Shown here: positions 50,750-59,459 of the stretch, piece after piece | How positions within the stretch are numbered: position 1 is the stretch's first letter | How the letters are laid out: each line of letters opens with the position of its first letter | NCBI RefSeq assembly: GCF_900128425.1 | Contig: NZ_LT635782.1 | Coordinates: forward strand, 124,464-188,463 | Source of the DNA: Anaerococcus urinomassiliensis | GTDB taxonomy: Bacteria > Bacillota > Clostridia > Tissierellales > Peptoniphilaceae | Length of the DNA stretch: 64,000 nt | Direction: 5' to 3' | The notes under the pieces: generated by a model | The model's input: the letters and a program-made list of their open reading frames with translations, nothing else | Database searches by the model: none | What the model was told of the DNA's origin: nothing | Translations under genes and position numbers: made by a program

Positions 50750-51392
50750 TTTATAGCTTTGCTAGAAGATTCTAAAGATTTGGAATTTATGCGATATTAT
50801 TGGAATAATTCATTTTATTATTAATAATAAAATTCACACATTAGCTGTTTAAAGCTCTAAAAACATTGGGGTTATAACCTTTGTTGAATTTTCATAAGCA
50901 TAGGCAACTTTGTATTTTTTTTATCTTTTATTCATTAATTATTGTAAATTATTATATAAAGTGTTATTATATTATTGATAAGATATATAAAAACGTTTGT
51001 AAGTTTGTCATATATTTTATCACTCTTTACATAAATATTGATTAGTGGAGAGGGGTTAGAAGGAATTAGAATTTTTATCTAAGGATTGTCTTTGAGGATG
51101 TTTTGACCTTTGTCACATGTGGATAATGTGATGTCTAGGGCTTGAAAATACTTAATAAATTTACTCTTTATGAAAAATATTAAAGAGTAGTACATATATA
51201 TTTGCACTAAATATCCTATTACTTACAGGTTGATATTTATTAGCCTTGATTATACTGATTGCTTACTAGTCATATAGAAAGTTAATTAATAAATTTTTTT
51301 CTATATCGAAATAACGTTTTCACTGGCTTTAAATATATCTAAAGATAACTTAGTAAAAATGGCTTATTCCAATATTTAAAAAGGAGTTAGCA
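50750..51392. other. 640-base AT-rich non-coding stretch before the VOR operon
   Basis: No open frame with an SD was found on either strand. It contains a perfect 20-bp palindrome TTTTATTATTAATAATAAAA near 50815-50834. It also has an 11-bp inverted pair TATTGGAATAA/TTATTCCAATA about 560 bases apart, near its two ends. The VOR operon promoter should be here but I could not choose one among many AT-rich candidates. No recognisable riboswitch fold. Confidence 0.5.
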
Positions 51393-52076
51393 ATGGAAAA
51401 TAGAATTCATATCATTTTTGGCCATTTTGGTAGTGGCAAGACTGAATTTTCCATTAACTATGCTCTTTATTTGAAAGAGCAATACGAAAATGTTGCTATC
51501 TGCGACTTGGATATTATCAATATGTATTTTAGGTCTCGCGAAAAGACGGATTTTCTGGAGACTCAAGGCATAGAAGTTTATTCATCATCTAGGGGCCATC
51601 AGGATGTTTTGGACGTGCCAGCCTTGGATGCAAGTATCCTAAAGCCTATCCAAAACAAGGATTACCAGGCTATCTTGGATGTTGGAGGAGATCCCAAAGG
51701 AGCATTGATTCTTCGCACCTACAGGCCATACCTAGTAGATACTGACAATATTTTTGTGATTAATACCAATAGACCAGAAACTAGCAATCCAGATGCTATT
51801 ATAGCTTATATGAATCAAATAGAAGGGATGGGTGGTATAAAGGCTAATACACTGATAAATAATACTCATATGTTAAAAGATACATCGATGGAAGATGTTC
51901 TTAAGGGATATGCCATTGTAAAAGAAGTTTCTGAAAAACTTGGCATAGAATTTAGATACAATGTATGCAAAAGAGATCTAGTAGATGCTATAAGATCCAA
52001 TCCGGATGTTTCTAGTGAAGCTAAAGAGAAATTATTTCCTATCGATTTGTACTTCAGATCAGATTGGATGAGCTAA
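51393..52076 (+). CDS. P-loop NTPase encoded with the 2-oxoacid oxidoreductase
   Basis: 227 aa starting ENRIHIIFGHFGSGKTEFSI, a Walker A of the MinD/NifH (SIMIBI) kind, with VAICDLDIINMYFRSREKTDF and a later ILDVGGDPKGA (switch II-like DxGGD). Similar proteins are regularly found at the head of VOR/KOR operons in Firmicutes, which suggests a role in assembly or metal-cofactor insertion, but this is not established. SD AAGGAG. Nine bases separate it from the ferredoxin gene. Confidence 0.75.
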   Translation: MENRIHIIFGHFGSGKTEFSINYALYLKEQYENVAICDLDIINMYFRSREKTDFLETQGIEVYSSSRGHQDVLDVPALDASILKPIQNKDYQAILDVGGDPKGALILRTYRPYLVDTDNIFVINTNRPETSNPDAIIAYMNQIEGMGGIKANTLINNTHMLKDTSMEDVLKGYAIVKEVSEKLGIEFRYNVCKRDLVDAIRSNPDVSSEAKEKLFPIDLYFRSDWMS

Positions 52077-52085
52077 GGAGGAAAT

Positions 52086-52319
52086 ATGACAGAAACAAAA
52101 AAAAGACTAGGAAAGGTAGTAATAGAAAAAGACCTATGCAAGGGCTGTGGTCTTTGCGTTAGCGTATGCCCTAAAAACGTATTAGAGCTTGACCTAAATA
52201 CTATCAATGCAAAGGGGTATTCACCATCAAGCGCTGTAAGGGCTGATGATTGTATAGCTTGTGGAAACTGTGCTATAACTTGCCCTGACTCAGTTATTTC
52301 AGTTTATAAATTAGTATAG
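52086..52319 (+). CDS. 2x[4Fe-4S] ferredoxin, delta subunit of 2-oxoacid:ferredoxin oxidoreductase
   Basis: 77 aa with two 4Fe-4S motifs, CKGCGLCVSVCPKNVL and CIACGNCAITCPDSVI. It is the electron-transfer (delta) subunit that takes electrons from the TPP/CoA core to soluble ferredoxin. SD AGGAGG. Followed after 9 bases by the alpha subunit. Confidence 0.92.
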   Translation: MTETKKRLGKVVIEKDLCKGCGLCVSVCPKNVLELDLNTINAKGYSPSSAVRADDCIACGNCAITCPDSVISVYKLV

Positions 52320-52328
52320 GAGGAAACT

Positions 52329-53390
52329 ATGACAAAAGTTTTAATGAAAGGCAATGAAGCATTAGCAGAAGCTGCAATTAGAGCTGGTTGTAGAAGTTAT
52401 TTTGGTTATCCAATCACACCACAATCAGAAGTTCCAGAATATTTTGCCAGAAAATTGCCGGAAGTAGGAGGAGTTTTCCTTCAAGCTGAAAGTGAAGTTG
52501 CATCTATCTATATGCTTTATGGTGCTGCAGCTGCAGGACATAGGACAATGACATCATCTTCAGGACCTGGTATATCATTAATGCAAGAAGGTATATCTTC
52601 TGCAGCAGGATCTGATTTGCCAATGGTTATAGTAAATATGATGCGTGGTGGCCCAGGACTTGGTTCAATCCAACCTTCCCAAACAGACTACTTCCAAACA
52701 ACTAGAGGCGGTGGAAATGGTGACTATAGAGTATTAGCCTATGCTCCAAGCAATGTCCAAGAACTTGTTGATTATACTATAAAGGCCTTTGACAAAGCTG
52801 ATGAATGGAGAATGCCAGCTTTCATAATGGCAGATGGTATGCTTGGCCAAATGATGGAACCAGTGGAATTCCCAGAGCCTAATGAAGAAGCTTTAAACAA
52901 AGCTAATAAACCTTGGGTTACAGATGGCAATAGTGGGCAAAGAGGACATAGAAATGTCTTGACATCTCTAGAACTATCAACTCCAGAACTTGAGAATATA
53001 AACAGAAAAAGATACGAAAAATATCTAGAAGTTATGGAAAAAGAAGTTGTTGTAGAAACAGATGGTATAGAAGACTGCGACCTTGTTTTGACAGCTTATG
53101 GTTCAACAGCTAGGATTGTAAAAACAGCTATCCAAATCTTAAGAGAAAATGGTTACAAAGTAGGACTTGTTAGACCGATATCGGTATGGCCATTCCCATT
53201 TGATTCTTACAAAAACTTGCCATGTGAAGACATACTAGTTGTAGAATTAAACAATGGTCAAATGATAGAAGATGTAAAAATAGCAGCAGAAGGAAAAGCA
53301 AATATCCACTTCTATAATAGACTTGGTGGAATGATACCTACTGCTAATGAAATAGTAGATAAAGCAATGGAAATATTGGGAGGCAAATAA
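52329..53390 (+). CDS. vorB: 2-oxoacid:ferredoxin oxidoreductase alpha subunit (VorB type)
   Basis: 353 aa. It begins KVLMKGNEALAEAAIRAGCR then YFGYPITPQSEVPEY, the 3-methyl-2-oxobutanoate dehydrogenase VorB signature, with SSGPGISLMQEGIS and the pyrimidine-binding domain II (EDCDLVLTAYGSTARIVK). With beta, gamma and delta subunits it oxidises branched-chain 2-oxoacids to acyl-CoA, reducing ferredoxin. Specificity for branched over other 2-oxoacids is inferred from the subfamily and the nearby leucine-dehydrogenase-like gene. Its stop overlaps the beta start (TAATG). Confidence 0.92.
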   Translation: MTKVLMKGNEALAEAAIRAGCRSYFGYPITPQSEVPEYFARKLPEVGGVFLQAESEVASIYMLYGAAAAGHRTMTSSSGPGISLMQEGISSAAGSDLPMVIVNMMRGGPGLGSIQPSQTDYFQTTRGGGNGDYRVLAYAPSNVQELVDYTIKAFDKADEWRMPAFIMADGMLGQMMEPVEFPEPNEEALNKANKPWVTDGNSGQRGHRNVLTSLELSTPELENINRKRYEKYLEVMEKEVVVETDGIEDCDLVLTAYGSTARIVKTAIQILRENGYKVGLVRPISVWPFPFDSYKNLPCEDILVVELNNGQMIEDVKIAAEGKANIHFYNRLGGMIPTANEIVDKAMEILGGK

Positions 53391-54136
53391 TGACTGAAGT
53401 AAAAGAAAAAGTGGTTTATGAAAAATCAACTGCATTAACAGATACACCCCTTCACTTTTGCCCAGGCTGTACCCACGGTATAGTTCACAAATTAGTAGCT
53501 GAATGCCTTGTAGAACTTGGTGTTGATGGTAAGTCTGTTGGTGTTGCTCCAGTAGGTTGTGCAGCTCCATCTACAGCATATTGGAATTTTGATATGACTC
53601 TAGCAGATCATGGTAGAGCGCCTGCCCTTGCTACAGGTATCAAGAGAGTAGAACCAGACAAATTTGTATTTACATACCAAGGTGATGGGGACCTAGCATC
53701 AATCGGTACCAATGAAATAGTCCATGCAGCTCATAGAGGCGAAAACATTTCAGTAATATTTATCAACAACGCTATATATGGTATGACCGGTGGACAAATG
53801 GCACCTACAACACTAATAGGTCAAGTTACAACAACCTCTCCAAAAGGCCGTGATGAAGCTTGGTCTGGTAAACCAATAAAAGTTTCAGAAATGCTTGCTA
53901 CAATCGACGGAGCAAAATTTGTTGAAAGAGTTGCAGTGAACTCTCCAGCAGGAATTAGAAAAGCAAAGGCAGCCATAAAAAAATGCTTTGAATATCAAAT
54001 AGAAGGCAAGGGATTTGGCATAGTCGAAGTACTTTCAACATGTTCTACCAACTGGGGTATGACACCAGTAGAAGCCATGAAATGGGTTGATGAGAACATG
54101 ATCCCTTACTATCCATTAGGAAGAATAAAGGAGTAA
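53390..54136 (+). CDS. vorA: 2-oxoacid:ferredoxin oxidoreductase beta subunit (TPP-binding)
   Basis: 248 aa. The TPP-binding motif is GDGDLASIGTNEIVHAAHR followed by NNAIYGMTGGQMAPTT. An N-terminal CPGCTHGIVH and VGCAAP motif are conserved in KorB/VorA-type beta subunits. It holds thiamine diphosphate and performs decarboxylation of the 2-oxoacid. Overlaps the alpha gene by one base and precedes gamma by 4 bases. Confidence 0.92.
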   Translation: MTEVKEKVVYEKSTALTDTPLHFCPGCTHGIVHKLVAECLVELGVDGKSVGVAPVGCAAPSTAYWNFDMTLADHGRAPALATGIKRVEPDKFVFTYQGDGDLASIGTNEIVHAAHRGENISVIFINNAIYGMTGGQMAPTTLIGQVTTTSPKGRDEAWSGKPIKVSEMLATIDGAKFVERVAVNSPAGIRKAKAAIKKCFEYQIEGKGFGIVEVLSTCSTNWGMTPVEAMKWVDENMIPYYPLGRIKE

Positions 54137-54140
54137 TAGT

Positions 54141-55271
54141 ATGCAAAGACGTATTTTATGTGCAGGATTTGGTGGTCAAGGTGTACTTGCTATGGGTCAA
54201 ATGCTAACCTATGCAGGCATGGTAGAAGGCAAAGAAGTTTCCTGGTATCCATCTTATGGACCAGAAATGAGAGGTGGATCTGCAAACTGCTCTGTAGTAA
54301 TATCAGATGATCCGGTCGGAGCTCCAAACGTTGATATTGCAACTGATATGGTAGTTATGAACCAACCTTCTTTTGACAAATTCAAAGACAAGGTATCAGA
54401 AGGTGGCAATCTATTCATAAACACTTCACTAATTGATACAAAAGGTTACAAAAACGATAAAATCAATATCTATGAAGTTCCTGTAAGTGGCAAAGCCCAA
54501 GAACTTGGCAATATAAAAATGGCAAATATGGTAATGCTTGGTTCTTTTCTTGAAGTTACTAATTTACTAAAACTTGATTCAATCATTGAAGCTTTCACAA
54601 AAGTTTTTGGAGATAAGAAAAAACACTTAATCCCAGCAAACCAAAAGGCTCTTGATGAAGGAATGAATTTAATTAAAAACAATGAAACTGGAAATAATGA
54701 TCAAAAAGATCAATATAGAAAAACACCAAAATCATTTGCCCTTGCTGCAAATAAGGAGTTTGAAGCAAAGTTTAAATATGATGAGTCTATATTCGATGAT
54801 CCAATCACAACTGCAAGATATGCATTGGAATTTGAACAAAATGCCATTGATTATTATAGGTCACTTAACGAAAAACTAGATGGAGATTATAAGGCAATAT
54901 TTGAATCAATAGCTATCCAAGAAGAAGAACACGTAAGCTATATCAAAGATTTACTAGCTTCTTTGGAAGAAGGCAGTGATAAGCTAGAACAAAATTATGA
55001 TGCTTACCAAACAACAGCTATATTTGAAGACTCAAAGGCTGATGACTTTGAAGGTGAACTAATCATATCTGCCCTTAAGAATGCTTTGTATATAGAATAT
55101 AACGAACTAGACTTTTACAAGAAAGCTAGCGAAAAAGTAGAAGAAGAAAAATCAAAGAAATTGTATACTGAGTTGATTAAATGGGAAAAAATGCACTTTG
55201 ATCAATTTGACGAACATACAAAACTACACCAAGAACAATGGTGGGCTGATCAATCGTATTCAGCTTTCTAA
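54141..55271 (+). CDS. 2-oxoacid:ferredoxin oxidoreductase gamma subunit fused to a rubrerythrin-like diiron domain
   Basis: 376 aa in one uninterrupted frame. Residues 1-178 are a normal gamma subunit (CAGFGGQGVLAMGQML, YGPEMRGGSANCSVV). After a polar linker (179-222), residues 223-365 form a ferritin-like four-helix domain with a complete diiron ligand set: Glu232, Glu261-x-x-His264, Glu319/Glu322 and Glu349-x-x-His352. The spacing matches rubrerythrin, but there is no rubredoxin (CxxC) tail. Gamma subunits are usually about 180-190 aa, so this is a gene fusion. It may place a peroxide- or oxygen-scavenging site on an oxygen-sensitive enzyme. Confidence 0.9.
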   Translation: MQRRILCAGFGGQGVLAMGQMLTYAGMVEGKEVSWYPSYGPEMRGGSANCSVVISDDPVGAPNVDIATDMVVMNQPSFDKFKDKVSEGGNLFINTSLIDTKGYKNDKINIYEVPVSGKAQELGNIKMANMVMLGSFLEVTNLLKLDSIIEAFTKVFGDKKKHLIPANQKALDEGMNLIKNNETGNNDQKDQYRKTPKSFALAANKEFEAKFKYDESIFDDPITTARYALEFEQNAIDYYRSLNEKLDGDYKAIFESIAIQEEEHVSYIKDLLASLEEGSDKLEQNYDAYQTTAIFEDSKADDFEGELIISALKNALYIEYNELDFYKKASEKVEEEKSKKLYTELIKWEKMHFDQFDEHTKLHQEQWWADQSYSAF

Positions 55272-55315
55272 AGAATAGAAAATAGCGACAATTAAATAAA
55301 AAAAGAAGGTATACT

Positions 55316-56410
55316 ATGGCAAATATATTTAATAAAATGCAAGAGCATGATTATGAACAACTAATATTCATGAATGACGTACAAACAGGCTTGCGTGCAG
55401 TTACCTGCATACACAATACAGTTCTAGGTCCAGCTATAGGTGGAATGAGAATTTGGGAATATGACTCAGAAGAAGATGCTATTGAAGATGCCATGAGACT
55501 AGCTCGTGGCATGACCTACAAAAATGCCGCTTGTGGTATTTGGGCAGGTGGTGCCAAAACAGTTGTAATGGTGGATAAAGAACATCCAAAATCAGAAGCT
55601 ATGCTCAGATCTCTTGGTCGATATATAGATTCTCTTGAAGGCAGATATATCACAGCTGAAGACGTAGGATCAAGCGAAGAAGATATGGACTATGTATACC
55701 AGGAAACAAACTATGTACTTGGAACAAGCATGAAGCCAGGTACTAGTGGCAACCCATCTCCATCCACAGCTCGCGGAGTTTATATGTCTATTAAGGCATC
55801 AGCTAAAGAAAAATACGGCGATGACTCGTTAAAAGATAAGAAAATCTTAATCCAAGGTTTTGGCCATGTAGGTAGTGAAATTGCTAATTTTTTGAAAGAA
55901 GAAGGCGCTGATGTGTCCGTATGCGACATCAACCAAGAATTGATTGAAAATGCAAAAAAAGAAGGATTTACTATAGTTGACCCTGATAAAATGTGGGATT
56001 GGCAAGGAGATATATATTGTCCATGTGCCCTAGGCGCCACAGTAAATGATCAAACAATTGATAAGATGAAATTTGATATAATATGTGGTTCTGCCAATAA
56101 CCAACTTAAGGAAGAACGCCATGGTCAAATGTTAAAAGATGCGGGTATCCTATATGCTCCAGACTTCATAGTAAACGCGGGTGGAGTAATCAATTGCCAC
56201 GATGAACTATACGGTGGTTTCAATAGACAAAGAGCCAACAAGAAAATTGATAAAATTGGAGAACAAATCCTAAAAGTATTTGAAATTGCCAAAAATGAAG
56301 ATATTCCAACAAACATTGCTGCAAATAGACTTGCAGAAAGAAGGATAGAAGGTACAGAAAAAACAAAAGGAATATATAATAAAGATTCTAAATCATCCTT
56401 AAAAAGATAG
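55316..56410 (+). CDS. Glu/Leu/Phe/Val dehydrogenase family, leucine dehydrogenase-like
   Basis: 364 aa. It has the short amino acid dehydrogenase pattern: GPAIGGMRIWEYDSEEDAIEDA, catalytic Lys region GMTYKNAACGIWAGGAKTVV, and the NAD-binding ILIQGFGHVGSEIANFL. It follows leucine dehydrogenase more than glutamate dehydrogenase in length and in the GGMR segment. It should deaminate leucine, valine or isoleucine to 2-oxoacids, the substrates of the VOR enzyme encoded directly upstream (45 bases). A terminator follows. Confidence 0.9.
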   Translation: MANIFNKMQEHDYEQLIFMNDVQTGLRAVTCIHNTVLGPAIGGMRIWEYDSEEDAIEDAMRLARGMTYKNAACGIWAGGAKTVVMVDKEHPKSEAMLRSLGRYIDSLEGRYITAEDVGSSEEDMDYVYQETNYVLGTSMKPGTSGNPSPSTARGVYMSIKASAKEKYGDDSLKDKKILIQGFGHVGSEIANFLKEEGADVSVCDINQELIENAKKEGFTIVDPDKMWDWQGDIYCPCALGATVNDQTIDKMKFDIICGSANNQLKEERHGQMLKDAGILYAPDFIVNAGGVINCHDELYGGFNRQRANKKIDKIGEQILKVFEIAKNEDIPTNIAANRLAERRIEGTEKTKGIYNKDSKSSLKR

Positions 56411-56431
56411 AAAATAAGTATTATCGTTAGT

Positions 56432-56466
56432 AAGAGGGTCCTTGCATGATTGCAGGGGCTCTTTTA
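56432..56466 (+). terminator. Terminator of the VOR/leucine dehydrogenase operon
   Basis: AAGAGGGTCCTTGCA pairs imperfectly with TTGCAGGGGCTCTTTT; T-run at the end. Confidence 0.7.
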
Positions 56467-56580
56467 ATGTGAATCAATACAATCGATTAATAAACTTTAA
56501 AGTTTATTGCTAGGATATATAGCTTCATTTCAAAAGGGGTATATATCTTAAAAGAATGTAAAATAATGGAAAGGATAACT

Positions 56581-57183
56581 ATGGATAAATTTATTGTTTT
56601 TCTTGCTGATGGCTTTGAAGATGTAGAAGGATTAACGGTTGTCGACTACTTACGCAGGGTTGGTGTCAATGTCGATACTGTTTCTGTTATGGATGATCTA
56701 ACGGTTAGAACAAAGTCAAACATAAAAATAATTGCAGATAAGCATATTTCAGATATCGATCCAGATGATTACCTAGGTTTATATATACCAGGTGGTACAA
56801 AGGGTGCCGAAAGCTTGCGTGATGACGATCGTGTAATTGATATTATCAAAGAATTCGATCAAAAGAACAAAGTAATAGCTGCAATTTGTGCGGGTCCTAT
56901 AGTTTTAAACCGTGCTGGAGTTTTGGCAGATAAAAAAGCAACATCATTTCCGACTATGAAAGAAGAAATTGATAATGTAGGAGCCTATATTGATGACCAA
57001 ATCGTAGTTACTGATGGTAATATTACAACTAGTAGAGGTGCAGCAACCACAGTATATCTTGCTATGAGACTAGTTGAGATTTTAAAAGGCAAAGAAGCAG
57101 TAGAAGAGCTAAAAAGAGGCACCCAACAAGAAGCTGTGGAAGCTTATTACAATATAAGCTATGATTATATTAACAATAATTAG
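56581..57183 (+). CDS. DJ-1/PfpI family protein
   Basis: 200 aa, DJ-1/YajL-like: FLADGFEDVEGLTVVDYLRR with the conserved Glu, and the nucleophile-elbow Cys in VIAAICAGPIVLNRAGVL. Members act as deglycase/glyoxalase-like or chaperone proteins; activity here is not predictable. ATG 56581 fits the weak SD (GAAAGGA) better than the in-frame ATG 56566. It precedes the epimerase gene by 8 bases, so they form a pair. Confidence 0.88.
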   Translation: MDKFIVFLADGFEDVEGLTVVDYLRRVGVNVDTVSVMDDLTVRTKSNIKIIADKHISDIDPDDYLGLYIPGGTKGAESLRDDDRVIDIIKEFDQKNKVIAAICAGPIVLNRAGVLADKKATSFPTMKEEIDNVGAYIDDQIVVTDGNITTSRGAATTVYLAMRLVEILKGKEAVEELKRGTQQEAVEAYYNISYDYINNN

Positions 57184-57191
57184 GAGGGTTT

Positions 57192-58193
57192 ATGGAGCAA
57201 TTAAATAAGATTTTCGTCCTTGGTGGAGCTGGGTTTCTGGGTTACCATACTTTAAAAGAAGCAGTAAATAGGGGATATAGCGTAAAGACAGTTGATATAG
57301 TGGAACTGCCAGAGAATTTGAAATTTAAAGAAGAAGACAAAGTTGAATTTATCATTACAAACTTCTTCAATCTTTCTGATCAAGAAATTATTGCCATGTT
57401 AAAAGACTGCGATGGATTTGTTTATGCAGGTGGCGTTGACGAGAGAATTGTACCTGAAAAACCTGCCCGTAAGTTTTTCTACGAAAAAAACGTCTTTCCA
57501 ACTCAAAGACTTGCCCATCTTGCTAAAGAAGCGGGAGTCAAAAACTTTGTTGTATTTGGTTCATACACGGCAGAGTTTGGAGAAAATAATGCAGAGCTTC
57601 GAAAGCATAACTACCACAAGGAGCCTTACGTAGAAACAAGACTTCTACAAGAAAAGCTTGCTATGTATGCTGGCGAGGGATCAATGAATGTATCAGTTCT
57701 TAGACTTCCATATATATTTGGAACCATGGAAGGCAAGGTTCCTCTATGGTCAATGTTTGTTGATATGCTCCGTGGCCAAGACTTTATGCCTGTAACCAGT
57801 GGAGGAGCTGCTACAGTTACAGCTAACCAAGTAGGTCAAGCTGCCATATCTGCCCTAGAAAACGGCCAACATAGGAGAACATATCCACTTGCAACTGGAT
57901 ATATTTCATATGAAGATTTCTACAAAAAGATTGTAGAAGAACTAGGCCAAGAAGAAAAAACAAAACTTCAAATTATGAGCTTTGAAGAATTGGAAGAAGC
58001 CTACAAAGAAGACCAAGAACTTACAGATAAAAAGGGCGTAGAACACGGTATACGCCAAGTAAATATGCTAAGGGCAAACTCTATGGAATTTAGGTTATCA
58101 ACAGACGTGGCTTTTGATGAACTTAGGGTAAGGGAAGAAGATACAGAAGCAATTATAAAGGAAACATTAAGCTGGGCTAATACACAAAAATAA
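57192..58193 (+). CDS. NAD-dependent epimerase/dehydratase family protein
   Basis: 333 aa short-chain (extended SDR) protein: N-terminal nucleotide motif FVLGGAGFLGYH, central segment GVKNFVVFGSYTAEFG, and YVETRLLQEKLAMY, where a Tyr-x3-Lys active-site pair is not in the usual form (YVETR). This suggests an atypical SDR with altered or no catalysis. SD AGGAGG. Paired with DJ-1; substrate unknown. Confidence 0.82.
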   Translation: MEQLNKIFVLGGAGFLGYHTLKEAVNRGYSVKTVDIVELPENLKFKEEDKVEFIITNFFNLSDQEIIAMLKDCDGFVYAGGVDERIVPEKPARKFFYEKNVFPTQRLAHLAKEAGVKNFVVFGSYTAEFGENNAELRKHNYHKEPYVETRLLQEKLAMYAGEGSMNVSVLRLPYIFGTMEGKVPLWSMFVDMLRGQDFMPVTSGGAATVTANQVGQAAISALENGQHRRTYPLATGYISYEDFYKKIVEELGQEEKTKLQIMSFEELEEAYKEDQELTDKKGVEHGIRQVNMLRANSMEFRLSTDVAFDELRVREEDTEAIIKETLSWANTQK

Positions 58194-58343
58194 GCCTAAG
58201 AGCAAATAGTTTTAGCTAAAGCTTATCACGGTCGGACTCTTATTCTAATTAAAGATAATCAACTCCTTATATAAATCGGGAATTTTCTTTCTCATATTCT
58301 ATATATAAGTGTAAGGCAACTTACAAAAAAATAGGAGGAAGAA

Positions 58344-58529
58344 ATGAAATTACAAATCAGATTTAAAGTAACAGATGCTGACAATACTGATAGGAAAGTA
58401 TCAAAGACATTTTCAAAGATTAATGAAAAAGCCACAAGTGAACAACTAAGAGCTTTTGTCCAAGCCTTTGCTAGTTTAAATAATGGCGATGAACATGAAG
58501 CTTATCTTATCAAGGAAGAAAGACTATAA
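58344..58529 (+). CDS. DUF1659 family small protein
   Basis: 61 aa, LQIRFKVTDADNTDRKVSKT near the start then FSKINEKATSEQLRAFVQAF. This resembles DUF1659, a family of small beta-alpha proteins in Firmicutes with no known role. SD AGGAGG 6 bases upstream. It is followed 10 bases later by a DUF2922 gene; the two families often occur side by side. Confidence 0.8.
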   Translation: MKLQIRFKVTDADNTDRKVSKTFSKINEKATSEQLRAFVQAFASLNNGDEHEAYLIKEERL

Positions 58530-58539
58530 GGAGGATTAG

Positions 58540-58761
58540 ATGACAAGTAGAAAGTTAAAGTTATATTTCAAAGACGACCTAGCAAGCGCCAAATCCTTTA
58601 CAATAGACTATCCAAAGGAAGAATATGCAAATGAAGAAGTGAAAGTTGCAATGGATAAGATTGTAAATTCAAAAGTACTAGTGACCAAAAATGGTCCAAT
58701 AGCTGCAAAAACTAAGGCTCAAATTGAAACTGTTAACAAAGAAGATGTAGATATAGCCTAG
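58540..58761 (+). CDS. DUF2922 family small protein
   Basis: 73 aa, KLKLYFKDDLASAKSFTIDY then KEEYANEEVKVAMDKIV; fits DUF2922. Function unknown. SD AGGAGG. Cotranscribed with the DUF1659 gene and ended by a strong terminator. Confidence 0.8.
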   Translation: MTSRKLKLYFKDDLASAKSFTIDYPKEEYANEEVKVAMDKIVNSKVLVTKNGPIAAKTKAQIETVNKEDVDIA

Positions 58762-58770
58762 ATAGAGATA

Positions 58771-58794
58771 GACCCCAATGTCGGGGTCTTTTTT
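58771..58794 (+). terminator. Terminator of the DUF1659-DUF2922 pair
   Basis: GACCCC-AATGTC-GGGGTC followed by six T. Confidence 0.93.
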
Positions 58795-58871
58795 GCTTAC
58801 TAAGTTTCAAAGCTCCTATATTGGGTAATATTTTAATAGAAATCTATATAATTTTAAGGAGCGGGGAATTT

Positions 58872-59384
58872 ATGAAAAACTTTAAAAATACAGTAAAGAT
58901 TGGTGCTGTTTGCGCCTTATCTATAGCTATCCTAAGTCCATCTACTTCTTTTGCATCAGAAACAGAAGCTCTTAAGCTATTAAATCAACTTTATGACCAA
59001 ATGGATCAAATTGGTGATCTTACCGGTCTCGATAAAGCTGATAGACAAATTAAAGAAAATTTGCCATCTGATAGCAAATCAGAAAACAAAGACCTTGATA
59101 ACAAAGATGAAGATAAGAAAGAGAACAAAAAAGAAGCAGCTTATATTACAGATCTTAAAGAATCTTTCTATAAAAACGACATAAGTGTAAAATCCATTGA
59201 AGAAATACTAGAAAGATATCCAAAAACTATCAAGGGAAAGGAAGAAAAACTAGTCAATCTTTTGGTCGAATCTCACGAGCTAAAATTACAAGCGGCTGAT
59301 TTGATTTATTCCTTGACTGGGGAAAAATTACAAGTGAATCCACCACGTATACCAGAAGAATACTCTCATTTGATAAGATACTAA
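58872..59384 (+). CDS. Secreted helical protein 1 of the YPKT-module cluster
   Basis: 170 aa from ATG 58872 (SD AGGAG nearby; the in-frame ATG 58821 is too far upstream). A Sec signal peptide runs to about residue 29 (SFASE). A short helical part follows, then a Lys/Asp/Glu-rich spacer (65-90), then the cluster's shared module at about 93-147: SIEEILERYPKTIKGKEEKL and VNLLVESHEL. It ends with a Pro-rich tail. No LPXTG, no lipobox, no membrane anchor. Function unknown; probably cell-surface or released. Confidence 0.8.
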   Translation: MKNFKNTVKIGAVCALSIAILSPSTSFASETEALKLLNQLYDQMDQIGDLTGLDKADRQIKENLPSDSKSENKDLDNKDEDKKENKKEAAYITDLKESFYKNDISVKSIEEILERYPKTIKGKEEKLVNLLVESHELKLQAADLIYSLTGEKLQVNPPRIPEEYSHLIRY

Positions 59385-59389
59385 AAGCT

Positions 59390-59424
59390 TTTCATTTAAG
59401 CTAGCAAAAGGTATAATGCTAGCA
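59390..59424 (+). promoter_or_regulatory. Promoter with GCTAGC boxes around the -10, upstream of secreted protein 2
   Basis: TATAAT (59413-59418) with a weak -35 TTTTCA (59390-59395) at 17 bases. The hexamer GCTAGC occurs at 59401-59406 in the spacer and at 59419-59424 touching the -10, a symmetric layout that could be an operator. Confidence 0.5.
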
Positions 59425-59459
59425 CATAAATAGAAGCTCTTAATAAGAAGGAGAAGAAT

